This document shows positions 34,915-43,911 of a DNA stretch of 64,000 bases, one piece after another (the first letter of the stretch is position 1; each line of letters opens with the position of its first letter). The position numbers and the translations under genes were made by a program. Under the pieces are notes generated by a model. It ran no database searches, was not told the DNA's origin, and saw only the letters and a program-made list of their open reading frames with translations. The stretch comes from Xylanibacter oryzae DSM 17970 (lineage in GTDB: Bacteria > Bacteroidota > Bacteroidia > Bacteroidales > Bacteroidaceae). The DNA lies in assembly GCF_000585355.1 (NCBI RefSeq), contig NZ_KK073873.1, positions 2,027,703 to 2,091,702 of the forward strand, in the 5' to 3' direction.

Positions 34915-36561
34915 TTATTTGCAACTTGGAGACCACGGTTTCAACTGCTTAAAGAAATCGTTGCCCTTATCATCTACAAGGATAAATGCAGGGAAATCAA
35001 CTACTTCTATTTTCCAGATTGCTTCCATCCCTATTTCCGGGAATTCAACACACTCAATACTCTTAATAGAATTCATTGAGAGAACAGCAGCAGGTCCACC
35101 TATACTTCCCAGATAAAATCCACCATGCTTTTTACAAGCATCGGTAACTACCTGTGTACGGTTACCTTTAGCAATCATAACCATACTACCTCCATGATCC
35201 TGAAATTCGTCAACATAAGGATCCATACGATTTGCTGTTGTCGGTCCCATACTTCCACAAGGCATTCCTTCTGGAGTTTTTGCAGGTCCTGCATACAATA
35301 CAGGGTGATTCTTAAAATATTCCGGTAAATCCTGACCAGCATCTAGACGTGCCTTCAGTTTTGCATGAGCTATATCACGGGCAACAATTATTGTACCATT
35401 AAGACTAACGCGAGTTGCTACAGGATATTTGGAAAGTTCTTTGCAGATATCAGCCATTGGCATATTAAGATCTATCTTGATCGCATTACCTTCGCCTGAT
35501 TTGCGATATTCTGCAGGGATTAGTTCTCCAGGATTATCATCCAATTTTTCAATCCATATACCATCCTTATTAATTTTCGCTTTAACATTACGATCTGCTG
35601 AACAACTTACGCCGAGTCCAATAGGACAAGATGCTCCATGACGAGGTAATCTTATTACACGGATATCGTGAGCAAAATATTTACCGCCGAACTGTGCTCC
35701 AAGACCTATTTTGTAAGCCTCTTCAAGCAATTGTTTCTCTAGTTCTATGTCACGGAATGCACGACCGGTATCATTACCTGTTGTAGGTAGATTATCATAA
35801 TAATGAGTAGAAGCCAACTTAACAGTAAGAAGATTTTTCTCTGCAGATGTACCACCAATAACAAATGCGATGTGGTAAGGAGGACAAGCAGCTGTTCCTA
35901 ATGTTTTCATTTTCTCTACAAGGAATGGAACCAATGTTCCAGGATTCTGAATACGGGCCTTAGTCTCCTGATAGAAATATGTTTTATTTGCAGAACCACC
36001 ACCTTTTACTACACAAAGGAATTTATATTCGGAACCTTCTGTAGCCTCTATATCAATCTGTGCAGGCAGATTGCAACGGGTATTAACCTCTTCATACATA
36101 TTGAGAGGAGCATTCTGAGAGTAACGCAGATTTTCTTCTGTATATGTTTTGTAGACACCCTTAGAAAGAGCCTCCTCATCAGAGAAACCAGTCCAGACTT
36201 GCTGTCCTTTTTCACCGTGAATAATAGCAGTACCGGTATCTTGACAGAAAGGCAATTTGCCTTTACATGCAACTTCTGCATTACGTAAGAATGTAAGAGC
36301 TACATATTTATCATTTTCGCTAGCCTCCGGATCACTCAATATCTTTGCGACCTGCTTATTATGAGAGCGGCGAAGCAGAAAGTTTACATCACGGAATGCC
36401 GCATTTGCTAATGCAGTCAATGCCTCCGGAGCCAATTTCAGAATTTGCTTACCTTCAAATTCTCCTGTTGATACATAATCTTTTGTCAACAGATAATACT
36501 CAGTATCGTCCTTGCCCAACTGGAACATAGGTTCATACTTGAATTCTGGTGTTGTTGCCAT
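34915..36561 (-). CDS. Fumarate hydratase, class I (iron-sulfur)
   Basis: Hydrates fumarate to malate with a [4Fe-4S] cluster. The 548-residue single chain unites the alpha and beta parts of class I fumarases: the N-terminal part has [18 protein letters not shown] (cluster Cys region, about 99-116), [12 protein letters not shown] and [13 protein letters not shown]; the C-terminal part has [20 protein letters not shown]. It is oxygen-sensitive in known homologues, as expected for an anaerobe making succinate through the reductive branch. It is followed upstream, on the same strand, by the DUF4954 gene 35 bp away. Confidence 0.93.
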   Translation of the reverse strand: MATTPEFKYEPMFQLGKDDTEYYLLTKDYVSTGEFEGKQILKLAPEALTALANAAFRDVNFLLRRSHNKQVAKILSDPEASENDKYVALTFLRNAEVACKGKLPFCQDTGTAIIHGEKGQQVWTGFSDEEALSKGVYKTYTEENLRYSQNAPLNMYEEVNTRCNLPAQIDIEATEGSEYKFLCVVKGGGSANKTYFYQETKARIQNPGTLVPFLVEKMKTLGTAACPPYHIAFVIGGTSAEKNLLTVKLASTHYYDNLPTTGNDTGRAFRDIELEKQLLEEAYKIGLGAQFGGKYFAHDIRVIRLPRHGASCPIGLGVSCSADRNVKAKINKDGIWIEKLDDNPGELIPAEYRKSGEGNAIKIDLNMPMADICKELSKYPVATRVSLNGTIIVARDIAHAKLKARLDAGQDLPEYFKNHPVLYAGPAKTPEGMPCGSMGPTTANRMDPYVDEFQDHGGSMVMIAKGNRTQVVTDACKKHGGFYLGSIGGPAAVLSMNSIKSIECVEFPEIGMEAIWKIEVVDFPAFILVDDKGNDFFKQLKPWSPSCK

Positions 36562-36596
36562 AATTGTTTTTATATTAAAGTTTACTATCTACTATT

Positions 36597-38420
36597 TTAT
36601 TTTTCTATACTACGAATAAACTTGTTCAGTGTCTCTTCATCTACATCACCCATCTTATATTCTTTCTCAGCATCATACTGTATGAAATTTATCCAATCAT
36701 GATGAGCTGTCTCATATTCTTTATTTATTTTAGCCTCATCATCTGACGTAAGTGTTTCAAGATTGAAATAATTAGTTATAACACGATATGTCCATGTCCA
36801 CTTATACTGTTCATATTGACTGAATAGAAAACTAAACCGATCCCCTACCTGTACTATGTCTTGTATAACACCCTCACGTATGTCATCTACTAACTGTTCT
36901 TCTTCTGATTCAGGAACCATCAGACCGGCCAAATCACACCAGTTACCAGTACCGATAGAAGTATAAGGAAGTTCCATATTATGATTGTGTACAGCTTCGC
37001 CCATATATAGACGTATAACCATGTCATAATATTTAATGCCCTTTAGTAACGCATTATTTTTGATTATACACCCATCATAACTGTATGCAGCAGGATTCTC
37101 ACCTTGTTCTCTTTTTATTCTTTCCAGAAGATGTTTGCCTTTTATGGCCTCTGATACTGTGAAAGGACTTAGCCAGTCAAAATTTATCAAACTTTGTCTG
37201 CCAGATCTTGGACGCATATCACGTTTTTGCCATTTATGTATATCTCGGTATGTCCCTACTGTAACTATATTGCGTCCAGGTACTATATATGTAGTATCCC
37301 CCGCACCTATTATATATGAAAATGGAAGTTCAGTGGTATCTGGATGATTCTGTATTTTGCCCAAACACATTGAGAATGCTCCTATTTTAGCAGGCATAAG
37401 CAGATGTGCGCCACTAGCTGTTTTACTGCCTCTCTCTAATATTCCATAATGTATAGGTCCCATCTTATAGGCATGATTGCTATAATTGGTATTAGAACCT
37501 GCATTATAGAAAGAATACTGTCCACCGATAAGCAAAGTGCTCTTATGATGACTAACAGAAAAAGGTCCGCAAAATGCTGCACAGGCTTCACCATTATCCA
37601 TATAACTATTAGCAAAGAATACGCTATTGGTACCAGAAAAGCCCTTACCCATATGGCATGCCTCACCTACAAAACAATTATCAAGTTTGGCTCCATCCAA
37701 TACAGAAGAGCCTGATGATATTATAGTATTATCACAGATAACATTATTACCTATATAAACACTTGCTTCAGGAATGCTCATTATTGTACACTCACTCAAT
37801 CTACTTGCACCAATTATCTCGCAGTCATCATTAACATTGACATTTGATACCTCACTCGTATTAACTATTTTGACGCGATCACCTATAAAACCTCTATCTT
37901 GTCTCTTTTCTGATATATATTTCTGTATCATTGAGCGAAGAGATTTAATCAAGTCTTTATCATGAGAATGTTTTACCATAAATGCAGCCAACTGACTTGA
38001 CAATGCATCAAAAAATACAATATTACCATCACCAGCCTCATTTAGTACTGATATAATATTGCCTTCACCAAAAGTAGCTCCACTATTTGTAGACATAGTT
38101 CCTACATTCACTATATAACATTCATCGCCTATTACATAATCTGAAATATAATTACCTATGTTTTCTATTATAGAGTTATCACCAATGGTAACATTGCGTA
38201 ATGTTGCATTACGAATGCCTGAATGTTTACAAAATCCATCGTCAATCTCTACATGCTTATCAAAAACACCGAGATTGACATCACCATACATAGCAACATT
38301 ATTGACATAAGCAGGCTGAAAATCTTCTGATACATTAATAATGCTCCAATCTTCGGCCGTACACCCATTGTCTTCAAGGATAGAAATTTCCTCTTCAGTC
38401 AGTGATCTGTAATCATTCAT
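36597..38420 (-). CDS. DUF4954 family protein with left-handed beta-helix
   Basis: A 607-residue protein of the Bacteroidota-typical DUF4954 family. Residues about 70-300 show successive hexapeptide-like turns of the left-handed beta-helix (NATLRNVTIGDNSIIENIGN, INVNDDCEIIGASRLSECTI, VYIGNNVICDNTIISSGSSV), as in nucleotidyl- and acyltransferases. The remaining part is helical with SHHKSTLLIGGQYSFYNAGS and MGPIHYGILERG segments of unknown role. The family has no established function; a sugar-nucleotide or acyltransferase activity is conceivable. It lies between hflX and fumarase on the minus strand with gaps under 40 bp. Confidence 0.8.
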   Translation of the reverse strand: MNDYRSLTEEEISILEDNGCTAEDWSIINVSEDFQPAYVNNVAMYGDVNLGVFDKHVEIDDGFCKHSGIRNATLRNVTIGDNSIIENIGNYISDYVIGDECYIVNVGTMSTNSGATFGEGNIISVLNEAGDGNIVFFDALSSQLAAFMVKHSHDKDLIKSLRSMIQKYISEKRQDRGFIGDRVKIVNTSEVSNVNVNDDCEIIGASRLSECTIMSIPEASVYIGNNVICDNTIISSGSSVLDGAKLDNCFVGEACHMGKGFSGTNSVFFANSYMDNGEACAAFCGPFSVSHHKSTLLIGGQYSFYNAGSNTNYSNHAYKMGPIHYGILERGSKTASGAHLLMPAKIGAFSMCLGKIQNHPDTTELPFSYIIGAGDTTYIVPGRNIVTVGTYRDIHKWQKRDMRPRSGRQSLINFDWLSPFTVSEAIKGKHLLERIKREQGENPAAYSYDGCIIKNNALLKGIKYYDMVIRLYMGEAVHNHNMELPYTSIGTGNWCDLAGLMVPESEEEQLVDDIREGVIQDIVQVGDRFSFLFSQYEQYKWTWTYRVITNYFNLETLTSDDEAKINKEYETAHHDWINFIQYDAEKEYKMGDVDEETLNKFIRSIEK

Positions 38421-38446
38421 TATTTTGCCTATTAATAATTTGACAT

Positions 38447-39700
38447 TTATTCCTCAACAGGATAAAGAAAATCATTATAAGGATATTTTTGTACATGCAA
38501 TTCACGTACCTTCTTATAAAGAACGTCCTTCATCTCATCTATATTTATCTTCTCACGAGCTGAAATGAACAAACAATTCTCATTAAGTTTTGCCATCCAC
38601 GTTTTTTTCAGTTCATCAAGAGTAATATTGTCTTTTGTAACTGGAGTAAGGTCATCGGACTCTTTTTCTACCCAGTTATAGGCATCTATCTTATTAAAGA
38701 TAATCATTGACGGTTTCTCTGCACAGCCTAGATCTTTTAACGTATTCTCAACGACTTGTATCTGCTCTTCGAAATCAGGATGTGATATATCAACTACATG
38801 TAAAAGTATTTCAGCTTCACGTACCTCGTCAAGTGTGCTTTTAAACGAATCAACAAGATCTGTCGGCAACTTCCTTATAAATCCTACTGTATCTGCAAGA
38901 AGAAATGGAAGATTTTCTACTACTACTTTTCTAACAGTAGTATCAAGTGTTGCAAATAATTTATTTTCGGCAAAGACCTCGCTCTTTGCAAGAAGATTCA
39001 TTATAGTAGATTTGCCGACATTAGTATATCCTACAAGAGCAACACGAATCATTCGACCACGGTTCTTGCGTTGAGTTATTTTCTGCTTGTCTATATCTGC
39101 CATACGCTGTTTCAGCAACGACATACGCTGTAATATAATACGGCGGTCCATTTCCAACTGAGTTTCACCAGGACCACGAAGTCCTACACTGCCTTTTCCT
39201 CCACCAGAACCAGAGCCAGAACCTCCACCTTGCCTTTCAAGGTGTGTCCATAATCTCTGCAGACGCGGTAGCATATAACGGTATTGTGCCAATTCTACCT
39301 GCGTCTTTGCATTTGCAGTCTGTGCACGCATAGCAAAGATATCAAGTATTAACGAAGTTCGATCAAGTATTTTCACGCCCAATTCCCCTTCAATATTACG
39401 TATCTGTTTAGCCGAAAGTTCATCATCAAAGATAACCATTCCAACTTCACGCTCGGCATCTTCCTCCTGCTTGATATATTGTTTTATTTCCTCCAATTTA
39501 CCTTTACCAACATAAGTTACCTGGTTAGGCCCAGCAACTCTTTGGGTGAATATCTTCACAGTAACTGCACCGGCAGTATCTGCCAGAAATTCAAGTTCAT
39601 CAAGATACTCTTTGGTTTTCGCCTCATTCTGTTCCTGAGTAATAAGTCCTACAAGAACGGCAGTTTCGGTCTTAGCCTCTGATAATACAAATTCTTTCAT
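38447..39700 (-). CDS. hflX: Ribosome-associated GTPase HflX
   Basis: GTPase that splits stalled ribosomes. The 417-residue protein has the N-terminal HflX domain, a glycine/serine-rich linker (residues about 157-171), the GLRGPGETQLEMDRR signature, and a G domain with VALVGYTNVGKSTIMN (G1), DTVGFIRKLP (G3) and NKID (G4). It is the first gene of a probable hflX-DUF4954-fumarase unit behind a canonical promoter. Confidence 0.94.
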   Translation of the reverse strand: MKEFVLSEAKTETAVLVGLITQEQNEAKTKEYLDELEFLADTAGAVTVKIFTQRVAGPNQVTYVGKGKLEEIKQYIKQEEDAEREVGMVIFDDELSAKQIRNIEGELGVKILDRTSLILDIFAMRAQTANAKTQVELAQYRYMLPRLQRLWTHLERQGGGSGSGSGGGKGSVGLRGPGETQLEMDRRIILQRMSLLKQRMADIDKQKITQRKNRGRMIRVALVGYTNVGKSTIMNLLAKSEVFAENKLFATLDTTVRKVVVENLPFLLADTVGFIRKLPTDLVDSFKSTLDEVREAEILLHVVDISHPDFEEQIQVVENTLKDLGCAEKPSMIIFNKIDAYNWVEKESDDLTPVTKDNITLDELKKTWMAKLNENCLFISAREKINIDEMKDVLYKKVRELHVQKYPYNDFLYPVEE

Positions 39701-39720
39701 CTGATATATAATATTATGTG

Positions 39721-39751
39721 CAAAGATAATGCAAAATGAAGACAGAACAAA
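39721..39751 (-). promoter_or_regulatory. Promoter of hflX
   Basis: On the minus strand TTTG (39751-39748), 19 bp, TATCTTTG (39728-39721), directly ahead of the ATG at 39700. The TTTATTTTGT around the -33 box is shared with three other promoters in the window. Confidence 0.78.
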
Positions 39752-39905
39752 ATAAAATATAGTTTATTTTCATGTTCGTTTATCGTGTTCTTTTATACTA
39801 AATTAGAAGTTTTCTTTGATTTTATTAATTGATATATATAAAATATACTATTTTTGTAGATTAATATCAGAAGTTGTAATTACAGGAGATAAAAAATAGC
39901 AAAAT

Positions 39906-41558
39906 ATGGCACATATTTATAGGGGAAAGATTGTTGATGTAGTTTCTCGAAGAATATTCAACGGAGCAATGTATGTAGAGAATGACAAGATTGTTAATGT
40001 GGAAGAAAATAGCTCTTGCGATTACGACAATTATATTATACCCGGATTCATCGATTCACACATACACATAGAGAGTTCTATGCTTATACCCTCTGAGTTT
40101 GCAAAATTGGCAGTCAAAAGTGGAACTATTTCTGTTGTCGCTGATCCTCATGAGATAGCTAATGTATTAGGCTTTGAGGGTGTCAAATATATGGTAAACG
40201 ACGGCAAAGAGGTTCCTTTTAAGTTTTATTTCAGCGTTCCATCTTGTGTCCCAGCCACTCCCTTTGAGACATCGGGCGCGACAATAAACTCTCAACAAGT
40301 AGGTGAAATGATAAAGATGGACGATTTTCATTTATTAGGTGAGATGATGGACTATCCTGGAGTCATAAATAATGACGAAGAGACCATCAGTAAAATACGA
40401 CAGACTTTAGCTGTCGGTAAAGTCGTTGACGGCCATGCGCCATACATTTCTGGAGAAATGTTAAGAAAATATACCAGTGCGGGAATAACTACCGATCATG
40501 AATGTGACAATGAACAAGAGGCTATCGAGAAAATTGATAACGGGATGGACATATTGATAAGAGAAGGTAGCGCTGCACGTAATTTTGATTCTCTTATAGG
40601 ACTATTAAAGAAACACCCTAATAAGGTTATGTTCTGTTCTGACGATAAGCACCCTGACAGTTTATCTGCAGGACACATCAACAAACTTGCAAAAAGGGCC
40701 GTAGCACAAGGTTATGATGTCATTGATGTACTACGTGCCTGCAGCCTAAACCCTGTAAGACATTATAAATTGAGTGTCGGTTTATTGCAAAAGGATGATA
40801 ATGCAGATTTTGTTATTGTTGATAACTTAAGCAATTTCAACATACTTTCCACTTATGTTGATGGCGTTTGTGTATATGATACCAATAATGGATATAGTGA
40901 AGAATACATGTCAATACATAAACCTGCTTATGACAAGATTCCAAATAGATTCAATGCCAACAAAATATGCTCTGAAAGCTTAACCGTTAGTCCAGATGGA
41001 TGTAAAATACATGTCATTGGAACTTCTGATGGAAATATTACAACTCAAAATATAATTGCAACACCTAAGATAGAAGATGGCTTTGTTGTATCAGACATCA
41101 ACCGTGACATAATAAAGATCGTTGTATACAACCGTTATACACCATCTGTACCACAAGTCGCATTTGTTCACGGATTTAATCTAAAGCAAGGAGCCATAGC
41201 TTCAACAATAGCACACGACAGTCATAATATAATAGCTATTGGTACAAATGATGACGATCTTACATATGCAATAAATCAACTTATAGAATGTAAGGGTGGA
41301 ATAATTGCAGGCTTTAAAAATGAATGGGAATTACTACCTTTACCTGTTGCAGGACTTATGTCAATATGTGATGGAGAAAAGGTTGCCGGCAAATATAATA
41401 TATTAAATGATACTGTTGCTAAATTGGGGTGTCTATACAAAGCACCATTCATGACATTATCTTTTCTTGCCCTATTGGTTATCCCAGAACTCAAATTAAG
41501 CGATAAAGGACTATTCGACAGCAAGGAGATGAAATTCATATCTCTTTTCGTAAAGTAA
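39906..41558 (+). CDS. ade: Adenine deaminase
   Basis: Converts adenine to hypoxanthine and ammonia for purine salvage. The 550-residue amidohydrolase has the metal motif DSHIHIESSM (about 49-58), VVADPHEIANVLG, GHAPYISGE, TDHECDNEQEA and SDDKHPDSL, then the C-terminal part typical of Ade. It is a single gene; a weak -7 box TATTTTTG lies at 39849-39856, but no -33 box is found at the proper distance and no purine riboswitch is seen. Confidence 0.94.
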   Translation: MAHIYRGKIVDVVSRRIFNGAMYVENDKIVNVEENSSCDYDNYIIPGFIDSHIHIESSMLIPSEFAKLAVKSGTISVVADPHEIANVLGFEGVKYMVNDGKEVPFKFYFSVPSCVPATPFETSGATINSQQVGEMIKMDDFHLLGEMMDYPGVINNDEETISKIRQTLAVGKVVDGHAPYISGEMLRKYTSAGITTDHECDNEQEAIEKIDNGMDILIREGSAARNFDSLIGLLKKHPNKVMFCSDDKHPDSLSAGHINKLAKRAVAQGYDVIDVLRACSLNPVRHYKLSVGLLQKDDNADFVIVDNLSNFNILSTYVDGVCVYDTNNGYSEEYMSIHKPAYDKIPNRFNANKICSESLTVSPDGCKIHVIGTSDGNITTQNIIATPKIEDGFVVSDINRDIIKIVVYNRYTPSVPQVAFVHGFNLKQGAIASTIAHDSHNIIAIGTNDDDLTYAINQLIECKGGIIAGFKNEWELLPLPVAGLMSICDGEKVAGKYNILNDTVAKLGCLYKAPFMTLSFLALLVIPELKLSDKGLFDSKEMKFISLFVK

Positions 41559-41593
41559 AAAATTATATAATACGAACTCATCATAATGTTACT

Positions 41594-41621
41594 CGCTTTA
41601 TAAACTAATACATATAAAGCG
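41594..41621. other. 9-bp hairpin downstream of ade
   Basis: CGCTTTATA (41594-41602) pairs perfectly with TATAAAGCG (41613-41621) across a 10-nt loop, 36 bp after the ade stop. No T run follows, so termination is uncertain. The remainder of 41559-41772 holds no gene. Confidence 0.35.
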
Positions 41622-41729
41622 CAGTACAGGTAATTGTACAAATCATATACAATATACCTTTCATGACGTATTTATACACATAGTCTTTTATCATTATATG
41701 TGTTTACTATATGCAAGAAAATATTAGTA

Positions 41730-41743
41730 TGAAAACGTTTACG
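41730..41743. promoter_or_regulatory. LacI-type operator-like site
   Basis: TGAAAACGTTTACG is centred on CG and resembles LacI/GalR family operators. It lies 30 bp upstream of the -33 box of the candidate small RNA. No LacI-family gene occurs in the window, so this is only a pattern match. Confidence 0.3.
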
Positions 41744-41772
41744 TAAAATTTAGCATTTAAAACGAAGAAATA

Positions 41773-41804
41773 TTTGCAACAGATTGAATAAATATCTATC
41801 TTTG
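41773..41804 (+). promoter_or_regulatory. Promoter of the candidate small RNA
   Basis: TTTG (41773-41776), 20 bp, TATCTTTG (41797-41804). It cannot serve the lyase gene directly, as a strong terminator follows about 75 bp later. Confidence 0.7.
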
Positions 41805-41809
41805 CACAG

Positions 41810-41907
41810 TTGATGTAAATCAGCGAAATCAAAAAACATACTACATAAATAACTATCTACTAACACATCTCTAGAAGTGCTCCGACTTGGTGTCGGGGCA
41901 TTTTTTT
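41810..41907 (+). ncRNA. Candidate small RNA (about 98 nt)
   Basis: A complete small transcription unit without an open reading frame: a canonical promoter (41773-41804), about 70 nt of A-rich and probably unstructured sequence, and an intrinsic terminator (41878-41907). The downstream PL11 gene has its own promoter beyond the terminator. The A-rich single-stranded 5' part and stable 3' hairpin resemble trans-acting small RNAs. It could instead be a terminated leader (attenuator) of the lyase gene. No known RNA family was recognised by eye. Confidence 0.55.
41878..41907 (+). terminator. Intrinsic terminator of the candidate small RNA
   Basis: TGCTCCGAC (41878-41886) pairs with GTCGGGGCA (41892-41900), with one G-U pair and loop TTGGT, followed by seven T (41901-41907). 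Confidence 0.9.
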
Positions 41908-41918
41908 GTTATCAATTC

Positions 41919-41950
41919 TTTGCTCATATAATATTTAATATATACATTTG
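41919..41950 (+). promoter_or_regulatory. Promoter of the PL11 lyase gene
   Basis: TTTG (41919-41922), 20 bp, TACATTTG (41943-41950), 22 bp before the ATG at 41973. Confidence 0.7.
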
Positions 41951-41972
41951 CACAATTATTACTAATCGAACA

Positions 41973-43823
41973 ATGAAAAATTATTTGACTACTGGTATTT
42001 TCATGTTATTCAGTTGTTTTGCAATGGCGCAACCTAAATATAATATGAACATACTGAAGCACGAAAAGCTAAACCGTGGACTTGTTGTTGTGAAGCAAGA
42101 TGATACTCATAACATTCTTTCTTGGCGTACACTTGACAGTGATGGAAAAGGTGAACCTTTCGATATATACCGTAATGGCGAAAAAATTAACAAACAGTCT
42201 ATCATAAAAGGTGGAACTTTTTTTATTGATAATTATAAATCAGCCAACGATATTAATTACGAAGTTAAGGGTGGAAAAGTTAATGGAACATATTGCCTTA
42301 AATCTAATTCACCGATAGGATATATACCTATAAAAATACAGAAACCTGCAGATGGCATTACTTCTGATGGCATTACATATTCATATTCTGCAAATGATGC
42401 TAGCATTGGTGATGTTGACGGTGATGGCAATTACGAGATTATTCTTAAATGGGACCCTTCTAATTCTAAAGATAATTCATTTGCAGGATTTACCGGTAAT
42501 AATTATATTGACTGTTATCGTATAGACGGCACAAGGCTATGGAGAATAAATATTGGGAAAAACATAAGGGCAGGCGCTCATTATTCACCATTTATCGTTT
42601 ATGATTTTGATGGAGACGGAAAAGCTGAACTTATAATGAAAACGGCAGATGGTACAATTGATGGTGTAGGCAATGTGATTGGAGATAGTACAAAAGATTA
42701 TAGGGAGATTTCTAATGATAACAAAAGGGGTCGTATTCTTAAGGGGCCTGAATATCTTACCGTTTTTGAAGGACTGACAGGTAAAGCTCTAAAAACTATA
42801 AATTACATACCTGCTCGTGGAGATTCCAAGGATTGGGGAGATGATCACGGTAACAGATGTGAAAGGTATCTGGCAGGCGTTGGATATCTTGATGGCATAC
42901 ATGCCAGTGCTATCTTTTGCAGAGGGTATTATACTCGTACGGTAATTACTTCATGGGATTGGGACGGCAAAGAACTTAAGCAACATTGGATTTTTGATAC
43001 AAACAATCCTAAATGGAAGTCGTACGCCGGACAAGGAAACCATAATCTTAGAATAGCAGATGTTGATGGCGATGGATGTGATGAAATAACTTATGGTGCT
43101 ATGTGTGTTGACCACAATGGGAATGGACTATATAATACAGGTTTCGGGCATGGAGATGCTATACATCTCACTGCTTTCGATCCCAATACAGAGAATCTGC
43201 AGGTATGGGACTGTCATGAAAATAAAAGGGATGGATCTGATTTCCGTGATGCAAAAACAGGCAAAGTTATATTTCAAATACCTAGTAATGAAGATGTAGG
43301 AAGATGCATGGCTGCAGATATTGATCCAACAAATCCAGGACTTGAGATGTGGAGCAGTGCAAGCGGCGGAATAAGAAATATAAAAGGAAACGTTATTAGT
43401 AAACCGTCTATCGGGCATCGTAAATATGGAGTATCAACAAACTTCGGTATCTGGTGGGATGGCGACCTGCTAAGAGAATTGTTAGATCATGAAAGTATTA
43501 CTAAATATGATAGTAATAAAGGCATTAGTTATACTCTTCAAAGATTTGAAGGGTGCAAATTTAATAATGGGACAAAGTCAAACCCGTGCTTGAGTGCTGA
43601 CATACTTGGTGACTGGCGCGAAGAAGTACTAACTCGTACTTACGACAGCAGCGAACTTAGACTCTATGTATCTATGATACCAACAGACTATCGCATCAAT
43701 TGTCTTGAAGAGGATATTCCTTATCGTATAGGTGTCGCAACTGAGAACGTTGGATATAATCAGCCTCCCGAGACAGGATTTTATCTTGGACCTGACAAGA
43801 CGGTACATCCTTTTCTTAAATAG
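41973..43823 (+). CDS. Rhamnogalacturonan lyase, polysaccharide lyase family 11
   Basis: Secreted lyase that cleaves the backbone of rhamnogalacturonan I. The 616-residue protein has a signal peptide ending near CFAMAQP, an N-terminal beta domain (LKHEKLNRGLVVVKQDD) and an eight-bladed propeller with repeated Asp-rich calcium loops such as IGDVDGDGNYEIILKWDPS, VYDFDGDGKAELIMKTADG, IADVDGDGCDEI and LSADILGDWREEVL. These are PL11 hallmarks. The ATG at 41973 is chosen because an in-frame upstream start would lie before the promoter and inside the terminator. GH97 follows 88 bp later on the same strand. No SusC/SusD pair adjoins it. Confidence 0.92.
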   Translation: MKNYLTTGIFMLFSCFAMAQPKYNMNILKHEKLNRGLVVVKQDDTHNILSWRTLDSDGKGEPFDIYRNGEKINKQSIIKGGTFFIDNYKSANDINYEVKGGKVNGTYCLKSNSPIGYIPIKIQKPADGITSDGITYSYSANDASIGDVDGDGNYEIILKWDPSNSKDNSFAGFTGNNYIDCYRIDGTRLWRINIGKNIRAGAHYSPFIVYDFDGDGKAELIMKTADGTIDGVGNVIGDSTKDYREISNDNKRGRILKGPEYLTVFEGLTGKALKTINYIPARGDSKDWGDDHGNRCERYLAGVGYLDGIHASAIFCRGYYTRTVITSWDWDGKELKQHWIFDTNNPKWKSYAGQGNHNLRIADVDGDGCDEITYGAMCVDHNGNGLYNTGFGHGDAIHLTAFDPNTENLQVWDCHENKRDGSDFRDAKTGKVIFQIPSNEDVGRCMAADIDPTNPGLEMWSSASGGIRNIKGNVISKPSIGHRKYGVSTNFGIWWDGDLLRELLDHESITKYDSNKGISYTLQRFEGCKFNNGTKSNPCLSADILGDWREEVLTRTYDSSELRLYVSMIPTDYRINCLEEDIPYRIGVATENVGYNQPPETGFYLGPDKTVHPFLK

Positions 43824-43911
43824 TTTTCAACACCATGATTATTTATTCCAATCATGTCCATACTGAATAATAACATATTAAATAAATATAACAAAGAACT
43901 ATTAAATCAAC

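Noticed and set aside
41877..41972. N-terminal extension of the PL11 lyase
   Set aside because: It would start within a strong terminator and cross the lyase promoter; the ATG at 41973 begins a normal signal peptide.
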